Assembly: GCF_001695855.1 (NCBI RefSeq)
Contig: NZ_MBSS01000006.1
Coordinates: 1 to 64,000, forward strand
Direction: 5' to 3'
Length of the DNA stretch: 64,000 nucleotides
Source: Ensifer sp. LC163
GTDB taxonomy: Bacteria > Pseudomonadota > Alphaproteobacteria > Rhizobiales > Rhizobiaceae
Shown: in pieces, positions 8,669 to 18,300 of the stretch
Numbering within the stretch: position 1 is the first letter of the stretch
Layout of the letters: the number at the start of each line of letters is the position of its first letter
Position numbers and translations under genes: made by a program
The notes under the pieces: generated by a model
The model's database searches: none
The model's input: the letters and a program-made list of their open reading frames with translations, nothing else
Told to the model about the DNA's origin: nothing

Positions 8669-9973
8669 TCAGACCTTGACGGCCTGCTCGACGAAATCCT
8701 CGCTTCCAAAGAACTTCAGATAACGCTGGACCTCGGCGGCATCGCCCGTCGCCTTGCGCGGGTTATCCGACAGTTTGACCGCCGGCCGGCCATCCGCGTC
8801 GCTGACCTTGCAGACGATCGATATCGGATTGAGGCCCTTGATCTCCGTCGGTGCGCAATCGGCGAAGTCGTTGGTAAGGTTCGTTCCCCAACCAAAGCTC
8901 ATGCGCACGCGCCCTTCGAAATGCCGGTAGGTTTCGATGATCGTTTCGACATCGAGGCCATCGGAGAAGATGAGCAGCTTTTCCCGCGGGTCGCGCCCCA
9001 TCTTCTTCCACCAGGCGATGATCTTTTCGCCGCCTTCGATCGGCGGGGCGCTGTCCGGGCGGAACCCGGTCCAGTCCGCCACCCAGGCCGGCGCGTTGCG
9101 CAGGAAGGCCGCCGTGCCGAAAGAATCGGGAAGCACGATCAAGAGGTTGCCGCCGTAGAGCTGGTTCCAGTCCTGCAGCACCTTGTAGGGCGCCGCCGCA
9201 AGCTCGGCGTCGTTGCGGGCGAGCGCTGCTGCCACCATTGGCAGTTCATGCGCGTTGGTCCCGAGCGCTTCCAGGTCCGTATCCATCGCCAGAAGCACGT
9301 TGCTGGAACCGGAGAAGGACGCGCCGATGCCTTCCTTCAACGCCTCGACGCACCAACGCTGCCACAGGAAGCTGTGGCGCCGACGGGTGCCGAAGTCCGA
9401 GATCCGCAGGTTGGGATATTGCCGAAGGCGTTCGACCTTCGACCACATCTTCGCCTTGGCACGGGCATAGAGCACATCGAGCGTGAACGGGCCGAGCCCC
9501 TTCATGGCCGAACGCGAGCGCAGCTCGTTGATGATCGCGAGTGCCGGGATCTCCCACATGGTGGTCTCGGCCCAGCGTCCGCGGAAGGTCAGCTCGAACT
9601 GGCCGTCGCGTCGAGACAGCTCGTAATCCGGCAGGCGGAATTTCGCGAGCCAGGCCAGAAACTCCGGCGAGAAGATCTGCTTGCGGCCGTAGAACGAGTT
9701 ACCGGCAAGCCAGATCATTTCCTTCTTGGAGAACCGCAGCTCGCGGGCATGATCGAGCTGCTCGCGCAGTTCATGCTCGTCGATCTCGTCGGCGAGGCGC
9801 ACAGTCTTGGTGCGGTTGATCAGCGAGAAGGTCGCATCCACATCCGGATAGAGCTGCCAGATCATCTGCAGCATCAAGAGCTTGTAGAAATCCGTGTCGA
9901 GCAGGCTGCGCACGATCGGGTCGAGCTTCCAGGTGTGGTTGTAGACGCGCCTGGCGATATCGGTCTTGGTCAT
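8669..9973 (-). CDS. pncB: Nicotinate phosphoribosyltransferase
   Basis: 434 residues, full-length PncB. It converts nicotinate and PRPP to nicotinate mononucleotide, with ATP hydrolysis, in the Preiss-Handler NAD route. Visible blocks include [15 protein letters not shown] at the N-terminus, [25 protein letters not shown], and [11 protein letters not shown] near the phosphoribosyl site. It follows pncA on the same strand by 31 bases, so nicotinamide to nicotinate to NaMN is encoded as a unit. Confidence 0.96.
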   Translation of the reverse strand: MTKTDIARRVYNHTWKLDPIVRSLLDTDFYKLLMLQMIWQLYPDVDATFSLINRTKTVRLADEIDEHELREQLDHARELRFSKKEMIWLAGNSFYGRKQIFSPEFLAWLAKFRLPDYELSRRDGQFELTFRGRWAETTMWEIPALAIINELRSRSAMKGLGPFTLDVLYARAKAKMWSKVERLRQYPNLRISDFGTRRRHSFLWQRWCVEALKEGIGASFSGSSNVLLAMDTDLEALGTNAHELPMVAAALARNDAELAAAPYKVLQDWNQLYGGNLLIVLPDSFGTAAFLRNAPAWVADWTGFRPDSAPPIEGGEKIIAWWKKMGRDPREKLLIFSDGLDVETIIETYRHFEGRVRMSFGWGTNLTNDFADCAPTEIKGLNPISIVCKVSDADGRPAVKLSDNPRKATGDAAEVQRYLKFFGSEDFVEQAVKV

Positions 9974-10004
9974 TTCGGGAATTGCTCCTCCTAGGGGCGC
10001 AGGG

Positions 10005-10604
10005 CTAAACCATCCGCACGCCGGCTTGCCGCATACGCACGATCATCGCGGAGAGCGAGCCGTTGAGATCGATACCCCGACAGGCATCAAGCACGACCGA
10101 GGTGGAAAACCCCTGCGCGACGGCGTCGAGCGCTGAATAGGCAACGCAGAAATCCGTGGCCAGACCGCACAAGATAACGCTCTCTATGCCACGGTCCCTG
10201 AGGTAGCCGGCAAGCCCGGTCGGCGTGCGGCGATCATTCTCGAAGAAGGCGGAATAGCTGTCGATACCGGTGCGAAAGCCCTTGCGGATCACCAGTTCGG
10301 CGCGTGTCCATTCCAGCGACGGGTGAAAATCTGCGCCTGTGCTGCCCTGCACACAATGGTCCGGCCAAAGTGTCTGCTCGCCATAGGACATCGCTACCGT
10401 TTCGAACGGCGCTTTGCCCGGATGGACGGATGCGAAGCTGGAATGGCCGGCCGGATGCCAATCCTGCGTCAGGATCACATGGTCGAACTTCCGGATCAGA
10501 TCGTTGACCACAGGCACGATCTCATCGCCACCGGAAACGGCTAGCGCTCCGCCCGGGCAGAAATCGTTTTGCACGTCAATGACGATCAACGCCTCAGCAG
10601 CCAT
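10005..10604 (-). CDS. pncA: Nicotinamidase
   Basis: 199 residues of the isochorismatase-like hydrolase fold. Expected catalytic residues are Asp10 (VIDVQNDF), Lys108 (VIRKGF) and Cys153 ([10 protein letters not shown]); metal ligands are Asp48 and His50 in TQDWHPAGH, with His83. It deamidates nicotinamide to nicotinate, feeding PncB next door. Some homologues also hydrolyse pyrazinamide. Confidence 0.95.
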   Translation of the reverse strand: MAAEALIVIDVQNDFCPGGALAVSGGDEIVPVVNDLIRKFDHVILTQDWHPAGHSSFASVHPGKAPFETVAMSYGEQTLWPDHCVQGSTGADFHPSLEWTRAELVIRKGFRTGIDSYSAFFENDRRTPTGLAGYLRDRGIESVILCGLATDFCVAYSALDAVAQGFSTSVVLDACRGIDLNGSLSAMIVRMRQAGVRMV

Positions 10605-10732
10605 CGCTTTCCCCTCGACCGGACCAATCGCTATCGATCACCAAAATCGATTTAAGTCCAAGATCAATCACAGAATTTGAGCGACGGCAACCCGCTTCGA
10701 ACGCTCCCCGGCACGATCCTCTATGGCTATAG

Positions 10733-10762
10733 AAAAAGGGCGCCGACCACGGTCGACGCCCT
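10733..10762 (-). terminator. Intrinsic terminator after the export lipoprotein gene
   Basis: On the minus strand AGGGCGTCGACC-gt-GGTCGGCGCCCT is followed by TTTTTCT. It starts 25 bases beyond the rkpU stop. Confidence 0.85.
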
Positions 10763-10786
10763 CTATGAACTGGAGCCTCGAACGGA

Positions 10787-11974
10787 TCAGTTGCCGAGGC
10801 TGTTGATGTTGTCGGCGATCGAGAAGCCGGAATTGGCAATACCGACCGGCTGGGCGACAAAGTTGAGGAACTTCCCGAAATCGACGGACGGATGACGCGA
10901 CGCGTAGATCACGTCGCGATTCTTGACCGGGAAGGTCTGGCCGACGATCAGGCTGTCCGGCTTGCTCATGTCGAAGCGGTAGACGATCGGATAGCGGCCC
11001 TGGCTGTCGGTCTTCATGCCCTTGTGCAACATCTCGTTGAAGCGCTGCTGACCGAGAAGGCTCATGACCACATCCGGCTCTTCGTAACGGAAGATGAAGT
11101 AGCCCTTCATGTCGAGCGTATAGTCGGCGCCGCCGCCGGCAAGCCCCATGGCTTCCAGCAGATTGAGATCGTTGGCGCCGAACTCGACGCGCTGGTTGGC
11201 CTTGACGGCGCCGAGGATCGTGAAGCGGCGCGGGTCACGCGCTACGAAGATCTGGTCGCCCGGCTTCACATGGATGTTTTCAGACGGGTTCTCGATGATC
11301 GATTTCAGCAGGACCGTGCCGGTCTTCTTGCCGCGCACCAGCGTGACATAGGTCTCGTAGGGCTGGGCCACGGGGCCGCCAGCCTTGGCGATGACCTCGT
11401 TTATCGTCTCGTCGACGAGGCTGAGCGGCACGACGGAGGACTTGCCGACGGCGCCCGAAACGGTGACGTTGCGCGAAGCGGTGCTCATGCTCGTGACGAT
11501 GACATCGGGCTCGACCGCTTTCTGCTTTAGCGCTTCCAGGATCTCCTGGCGCGCCTGTTCCAGCGTCAGGCCGGCAAATCGAACCGAGCCGACATAGGGA
11601 ATGGCTGCCTTGCCGTCCGGCTGGACGACGAGATCGATGCTGGTCTGCTTGGAGTCCTGCGTCGAGAAGAGACCGTCGCTGCCGGCCTCGAAAATCGATA
11701 CTTTCAGTGCGTCGCCGACACCGATGACCACCCGGCCGACGCCGCCGCCGATGCCGAACCGACGGTTGAGCGTCGACGACACATAGTCCGAAACAAGGCG
11801 TGCGGACTGACCGTTCACATCGACGATATCAAATACGGTTGCGTTCTTCCGACCGATCTCGGCGCCGGATTGACCAGCATCCGCAACAATGGCTCCAGCC
11901 AGCGGCCCCTCGCCCGGAACAGCCTGACATCCCGCAAGCGCGGTAGAAAGCAGAAGGGCAGCTACACGTTTCAA
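10787..11974 (-). CDS. rkpU: Polysaccharide export outer-membrane lipoprotein (Wza/KpsD type)
   Basis: 395 residues. A lipoprotein signal LLLSTALAGC (Cys16) is followed by a Poly_export domain (GVGDALKVSIFE...VVQPDGKAAIPYVGSV) and SLBB-like repeats (TVSGAVGKSS..., TILGAVKANQRVEFGANDLNLLEAMGLAGG split over two blocks). Such proteins form the periplasm-to-surface channel for capsule. The start is TTG with GGAG eight bases upstream. Placement, divergent from rkpA, is that of rkpU in Sinorhizobium meliloti, so the symbol rests on synteny as well as domains. Confidence 0.85.
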   Translation of the reverse strand: MKRVAALLLSTALAGCQAVPGEGPLAGAIVADAGQSGAEIGRKNATVFDIVDVNGQSARLVSDYVSSTLNRRFGIGGGVGRVVIGVGDALKVSIFEAGSDGLFSTQDSKQTSIDLVVQPDGKAAIPYVGSVRFAGLTLEQARQEILEALKQKAVEPDVIVTSMSTASRNVTVSGAVGKSSVVPLSLVDETINEVIAKAGGPVAQPYETYVTLVRGKKTGTVLLKSIIENPSENIHVKPGDQIFVARDPRRFTILGAVKANQRVEFGANDLNLLEAMGLAGGGADYTLDMKGYFIFRYEEPDVVMSLLGQQRFNEMLHKGMKTDSQGRYPIVYRFDMSKPDSLIVGQTFPVKNRDVIYASRHPSVDFGKFLNFVAQPVGIANSGFSIADNINSLGN

Positions 11975-12379
11975 CTACGACACTCCGAATTCGGCACAGC
12001 TATGATTCTGTTCACAGTTCTGCACCGCATGATCTCCCGGTCGGGAATCCGCCGGTCTCTGAAAAGCACAATAGCCGTCTCACAACAAGTCACTTGCAGA
12101 CGACGACAAGCAAAAATATTGGCCCTGCGCCTTTCCGGTCATACCTCCTATACCTTGACGGGTTTGAAGCCCGATTTGTCTTGGATGAAGGTTCTAGGCA
12201 TGTATATGTTAGGCCTTTGGACTTGAAAGCTAGGTACTTTAAGTTAAAAGCTGCCTAATGAGGCGGAACGAATATACGTGGGGATAACCCTGGGGCGAGA
12301 TGATTGGCGATTGCGTTTTCCGCCTGGAATCGCAATCGCAGATGCAACTTTAACGTCAGTTTAGAGCGTTCGATCATAT
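11975..12379. promoter_or_regulatory. Divergent rkpU-rkpA intergenic region
   Basis: 405 bases without a convincing ORF, AT-richer than the flanks, and the only place where the promoters of rkpU (minus) and rkpA (plus) can lie. It contains several TTAAGT/ACTTTAA-type AT motifs at 12225-12250. No promoter matching the rhizobial CTTGAC-N17-CTATAT consensus could be picked with confidence. Confidence 0.5.
12307..12339. promoter_or_regulatory. Inverted repeat upstream of rkpA
   Basis: GCGATTGCG (12307-12315) is mirrored by CGCAATCGC (12331-12339), 9-bp perfect arms 15 bases apart. The repeat ends 40 bases before the rkpA ATG, which itself lacks an obvious Shine-Dalgarno. It may be a regulator site or an mRNA leader hairpin. 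Confidence 0.45.
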
Positions 12380-15300
12380 ATGGCTGTTGAGATTATTGGG
12401 CGTGCATGCCTCGCCCCTGGAGCAGAATCGCCTTCGGCGTTGTTCAAACTTCTTCGTCAGGGCAAGTGCACAGTCACCAGCATCCCATCCGATCGCTGGG
12501 ACGTCGCGCGTTTCTGGCACCCGGTCATGGGCACGCAGGGCAAGACCTATTCCTTCGCCGCGGGTGTGCTGGATCAGCTCTATGATTTCGACCCGGCCGT
12601 GTTCGGCATGTCGCAGCGCGAAGCCATGTATATGGATCCGCAGCAGCGCGTGCTCCTGCAGCTCGCCTGGCGCGCGCTTGAAGACGCCAATATCTCGACG
12701 ACGTCGCTGCACGGCGAGAATGTCGGCGTCTATATCGGCGCATCCAGCCTCGACCACGCCAACCTGACGGTCGAGGATCCGGCGGCGGCCGGCCCCTACT
12801 TCATGACCGGCAACACCCTGTCGATCGTCTCCAACCGCATTTCGCACATCTTCGGCCTGAGCGGCCCGAGCATGACGGTCGATACCGCCTGTTCGTCATC
12901 GCTCGTCGCGCTCGATCAGGCGATGCGGGCACTCAACGCCGGCGAAATCGACACAGCGATCGTCGGCGGCGTCAATATTCTCGCCCATCCCCTCCCGTTC
13001 GTCGGCTTTGCGCAGGCGCGCATGCTGTCGCCCGAAGGACTCTGCCGCGCCTATGACAACGATGGCGCAGGCTATGTGCGCGCCGAAGGCGGCGTCGTGT
13101 TCGTGTTGCGCCGCTCGGACCGGGCACGGCGGGAAAAAGACCGGAGCTATGCGCGCATCGTTGCGACCGGCGTCAACTCGGCCGGCCGGACCAACGGCAT
13201 CTCCCTGCCGTCGCGCGAAGCCCAGGCAAACCTGCTGCGGGCGATCTACGAAGGCAACGGCATCGATGCCAACCAGGTCGCCTTCGTCGAAGGTCACGGC
13301 ACCGGCACCAAGGTCGGCGACCCGGCGGAAGTCTGGTCCATCGGCACGGTCATCGGCGCCAATCGCCGGGCACCGGTGCCGATCGGCTCGATCAAGTCGA
13401 ATATCGGCCACACGGAGCCTGCTTCGGGCCTGTTCGGCATGATGAAGGCGATCCTGGCGCTCGAGAACAACTACCTGCCGGCATCGCTGCACTTCGACAC
13501 GCCAAACGAACATATCGATTTCGACGGCCTGAACGTGCGCGTCACGGCAAGCCCGATCGAACTGCTGCGCGGCAAGCGGGCGCGCCTGGCCGGCATCAAC
13601 TCATTCGGGTTCGGCGGCGCCAACGCCCACGTGGTCATCAGCGATCCGGAGCCGGTTTCCGAAGACAAGATCAACAATCCGCCATCGTCAGGCCACGTCT
13701 TCCTTGCGAGCGCCCATACCGCGTCGAGCCTTGAAGCGCTGCTCAAGGACTACAAGACGCGTTTTGCCAACGCTTCCAAGGGTGAAATCCGCTCGATGGT
13801 CGCAGCATCCGGTGCCAACCGCACCCACATGCGCTATCGGTTCGCAGCCCGCAGCGATCATCCCGAAGACATCGTCCGCGCGATCGCAAGCCATGTGGAA
13901 AAGCCGGGCTCGGATATCGGCGAAGTCGGCGAAGCCGTCACCAGAGATGCCAAGGTTGCCTTCGTCTTTTCGGGCAACGGCTCGCAATGGGCAGGCATGG
14001 GCGTCGAAGCGTTCCGCGAGAACCTCCATTTCCGGCAGTGTTTCACCTCCGTCAGCGCGCTCTTCAAGTTCCATTCGGACATCTCCCTGACCGAGCTTCT
14101 GACCGATCCCGACCTCGACAAGAAGCTGTCCGACACCAAGATTGCCCAGCCGCTGCTGTTCGCGGTTCAGGCAGCCCTTTCCGATTCGCTTGTCGCCATG
14201 GGCATCAAGCCGGTCGCCGTCTTCGGTCATTCGGTCGGCGAAATCGCCGCCGCCTATGCGGCCGGTGCCCTCTCGATGGTCGATGCAGTCTCGATCGTCG
14301 CGAAACGGTCGCTGCATCAGGACCTGCTCGCAGGCCACGGCACGATGGCCGCCGTGATGCTGGGCGAAGACGCCGCACGCACCTTTGCCGAGGCACGTGG
14401 CCTCAATGAGCTTTGCGTCGCAGCCGTCAACGCCCACAATTCGGTGACGATCTCGGGCCCGGCCCATGAGATTTCCGCCTTCCGCGATGCGGCGCGCAAG
14501 GCGAAGATCCCGGTTCAGATCCTCGACATCAACTATCCCTTCCATCACCCGATCATCGACCGGGCAAAGGACGCATTCCTGTCGGACATTCCCGACATCG
14601 CGCCCCGCCGTGCGGAGGTAACCTATCTGTCGACAGTGACGGGTGCGGCCCTTGACGGCACACAGCTCGACCCGGACTACTGGTGGAAGAATGTCCGCGA
14701 GCCGGTTCGCTTCCAGGCGGCGGCAGAAGCGGCCATCGAACTCGGTTGCCGGCTCTTCGTCGAGATTTCCCCGCGTCCGATCCTCTCTTCCTACGTCAAG
14801 GAAACGATCAAGCAGGCGGCCGCACCGGGCATGGTCGTGCCGACGCTGCTGAGAGACGTCGGAGAGACTGGCCAGGATCCGATCTCGGCCGCCATGGCGC
14901 GTGCCGTGGCGCACGGCGCGATCGTCGACACGGCACGTGTTTTCGGCAAGCGCAATGCGGCGATCTCGCTGCCGAGCCTGCCGTTCGAACCGGTTGAACT
15001 GCGGCCGGCCGCCACGACCGACGCCACGGATCTCTTCGGCCGCACCGCCAAACCCTATCGCCTCACCGGCTGGCGCAGCGATCCAAACAGCGGCAGCTGG
15101 AAGAACCACGTCGATGCGCCGCTCTTCCCGGATCTGGCGGAGCATGTCGTCGACGGCAAGGCCATCCTGCCGGGCAGCGGCTTCATCGAAATTGCCGTCG
15201 CAGCCGCGCAGCAGTTTTATGGAACCGACGAAGTCGAGATCACCAATCTGGAGATCGTCCGCCCGCTGGAGCTGAGCGACAGCCGCATCATGGAGCTGTC

Positions 15301-18300
15301 GACCATCCTGTCGCCGGAAACCGGCGACATCGAGATCCGCTCGCGCGAACGCCTGTCCGAAGACGACTGGGCCGTTCACGCCGTCGCCCGGTCCCGCAAG
15401 CCCTTGCCGAGCGAAGAGCGCCAGCCGCCATCGTTTGCCGGCATGCAGAAGACGGCAACGGTTGCTCCGGCGAAGGCCTATGACACGGCACGACAGTTCG
15501 GTCTCGACTATGGCCCGCGTTTCCAACTGCTCGCGAAAGCCGTTGCCTATGACGACCGGATCGTCGACGTCGAGCTGAAGAGCCCGGACAAATCCGGACA
15601 TCCGCTCGTCACCTATGCCCTCAATCCGATCTCCGTCGACGCCACATTCCATGGCTTGGTCGCGCTTTTTGACCGCTTTACCGGCGACAAGAGCGGCGCA
15701 CCCTATATTCCGGTGCGCTTCGGTTCCGTGCGTGTCGTCAATGCCGGCAAGCCGATCGCGCGAGCCACGATCGAGATCGAACGTGTCAGCGCCAATTCGA
15801 TCAAGGCCAAATTCCATTTCTTCGACGCCTCGGGCGACCCGATCGCCCATTTCGAGGATTGCCGCTTCCGGCGCACCTATCTGCGCAAGCACAAGACGCT
15901 GGACGCTCTCTCCTTCCATTACGAGACGGTTCTTTCCGACACGCTTCTGCCGACAACTGAGACTGTCGCTCGGACGCCACTGACCCTCAGCGTGGCATCG
16001 GCGGCCGATACCGGTGTTGACAACACGACGTTGCTGTTCAACGCCGCCATCTATCGTGCCTGCCAGGAAATTGCGCTGAAGCTCGGCAAGGGGCGGTCGA
16101 TCGTGCGCAGCGACAGCCTGCCTGGCGATTTCGCCTTCCAGTGTTTCCTGGCGAGCTGCCTCTACGTCCTCGAGGATGCCGGCCTTTGCGAGCACAAGGA
16201 TGGCGTCTGGGTCGTCGCCCAGGAATTCAGCCTGCCGAGTGTCCCCGAAATCCTGCGCGATCTCTACGGCGAACGTCCCGACCGCGCAGTGGAAGCGGTT
16301 CTGATCAACAACGCCTATGCCGAAGCGCTGGCGCGCCTCGACGTCCTTCTGGCTACGCCTGTCGGTGGTGATACCGAGGCCGTTGCCAATGTCGGTTTCA
16401 TCAGCGATGCGACGCTCGACCATCAGGCTGTGCATTCGCAGGCAAGCCGCCAGCGTATGGCACTCGTTCTCGATGCGGTCGAAAACGCGCTACGCGCGCA
16501 GCCGGCAGGAACGCGCCTACGCATTATCGAGCTTGGCAGCGTTTCTGCCGGGTTCACGCGCCGCATAGCGACGCTTGCTGCCAAACACGGTGCAAGCCTC
16601 AGCGTGGTCGAGCCGCGCGACAATGCTCAACGCGGCCTTGAACTCGCCTTTGAAAACGACGCCCATGTGCGTGTCCTCAAAAAGGGCGATCTTGCGACAC
16701 AGGCGCCGTTCGACCTCGCCATCAGTGCATCTGACAGGCTCTATGGCCTGATCGAAGACGACATCGATGTTCGCGCCGCGCTTCGCTCGACGCTGCGGCG
16801 GAGCGGCGGTCTGGTGGCCGCCGTCGACGCCCCCTCGCTCTTCAACGATTTCGCGCTCGGGCTGTCAGACGGTTGGTTCGCCCGCAGCCAGACAGCCGAA
16901 TTCCCGATCGGCAACCTCGCCGCCGTTCCTCACTGGCAGAAATGTCTGGCCGACCTCGATCTTCGCGAGATTGACGTCACCGACCGCGAATGCGCATCCG
17001 GCAATGTCATCGTTCTTGAAGCGCGCGGCGTGGAAGCGCCGGCTGCTGCCGAAGTCGGCGCCGCTGCTGCTGCCTCAGCGCCAGGTTCCTACCTTCTGCT
17101 GCAGGCCGGCGCGTCCAAGGCAAAGCAACTGTCGGCCGGCGCCATCCCAATCGACCTGACGGGTGATACGGCGACGGATACGACCTTGCTTCGCGATGCA
17201 CTTGGGGCCTTCCGCGATCGCCCCGTTCGGGCCGTCTTCCTGTCGTCGTCTGCATCGAAGAGCCGGACAGACGAATCCGCCTCGTTGCAGACCCAGGTTC
17301 TCGCGCTCAGCGCCGTTGCCGAGGTGTTGCGACAGCATGTCGGTGACACCGATCCAAACGGCGACGCACGTCCCAGGCTCGTGCTTGTCGCGCCGGGCGG
17401 GGCACCGGTTGCAGGCCGTATGTCGGGTACGACAGTGGCAAGCTCCGGCACCAATGCCGGCCTTTGGGCTTTCGCCCGCGTGCTGCAGAACGAGTACGAA
17501 TTCCTCGACGTGCATGCTCTGGATCTTGACGCAGACCTGACGTCCACCGAGCAGAAGGTTGCCGCGTCGCTGCCATTGCTCGCCGTTTCCGGCACCAACC
17601 GCGAATGGCTGCTGGAGGGCCCGAACGGATCACTTTCGGAAATCCGCGCGGTTCCCGGTCCGACCGACAGCGCCCATGGCTCGACGGCGTCCTTCGAGGC
17701 GGCCACCATCCGCCAGCGTGTCGCCTCCCAGGTCGGCAGCATCGTTTGGGAAGAAAGCAACATGCCGCCCGCCGGGCCCGGCGACGTCGTCGTCAAGGTT
17801 GCCGCCACCGGCCTCAACTTCCGCGACGTCATGTGGGCAATGGGTCTTCTGCCTGAAGAAGCACTCGAAGACGGCTTTGCCGGTGCAACGATCGGCATGG
17901 AACTGTCGGGTCACGTCGTTGCCGTCGGTGCAGGCGTGGACGATCTTTCGATCGGCGATGCCGTCATGGCGATCGCCTCGGCGGCGTTCTCTACCCATGC
18001 CGTCGTTTCGCGCGCGGGCGTCGCCAGGCTGCCGCAATCGGTCAGTCCGGTTGCCGCTGCCACCGTGCCGGTTGCATTCCTCACGGCCTATTACGCGATG
18101 GTCGAACTCGGCCGCATCCAGGCCGGTGAAACGATCCTCATTCATGGCGCGGCCGGCGGCGTCGGCCTTGCAGCGCTGCAGGTTGCCAAGCTGAAGGGCG
18201 CGAAAGTCATCGCCACGGCCGGCACCCGCGAGAAGCGCCGCTTCCTTTCGATGCTCGGCGCCGACCATGTGTTCGATTCGCGCTCGCTCGGTTTCGTCAA

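Noticed and set aside
13688-16435. 915-residue open frame on the minus strand inside rkpA
   Set aside because: It is antisense to the DH and AT regions, is Arg/Asp-rich without domains, and follows from high-GC codon bias of rkpA.
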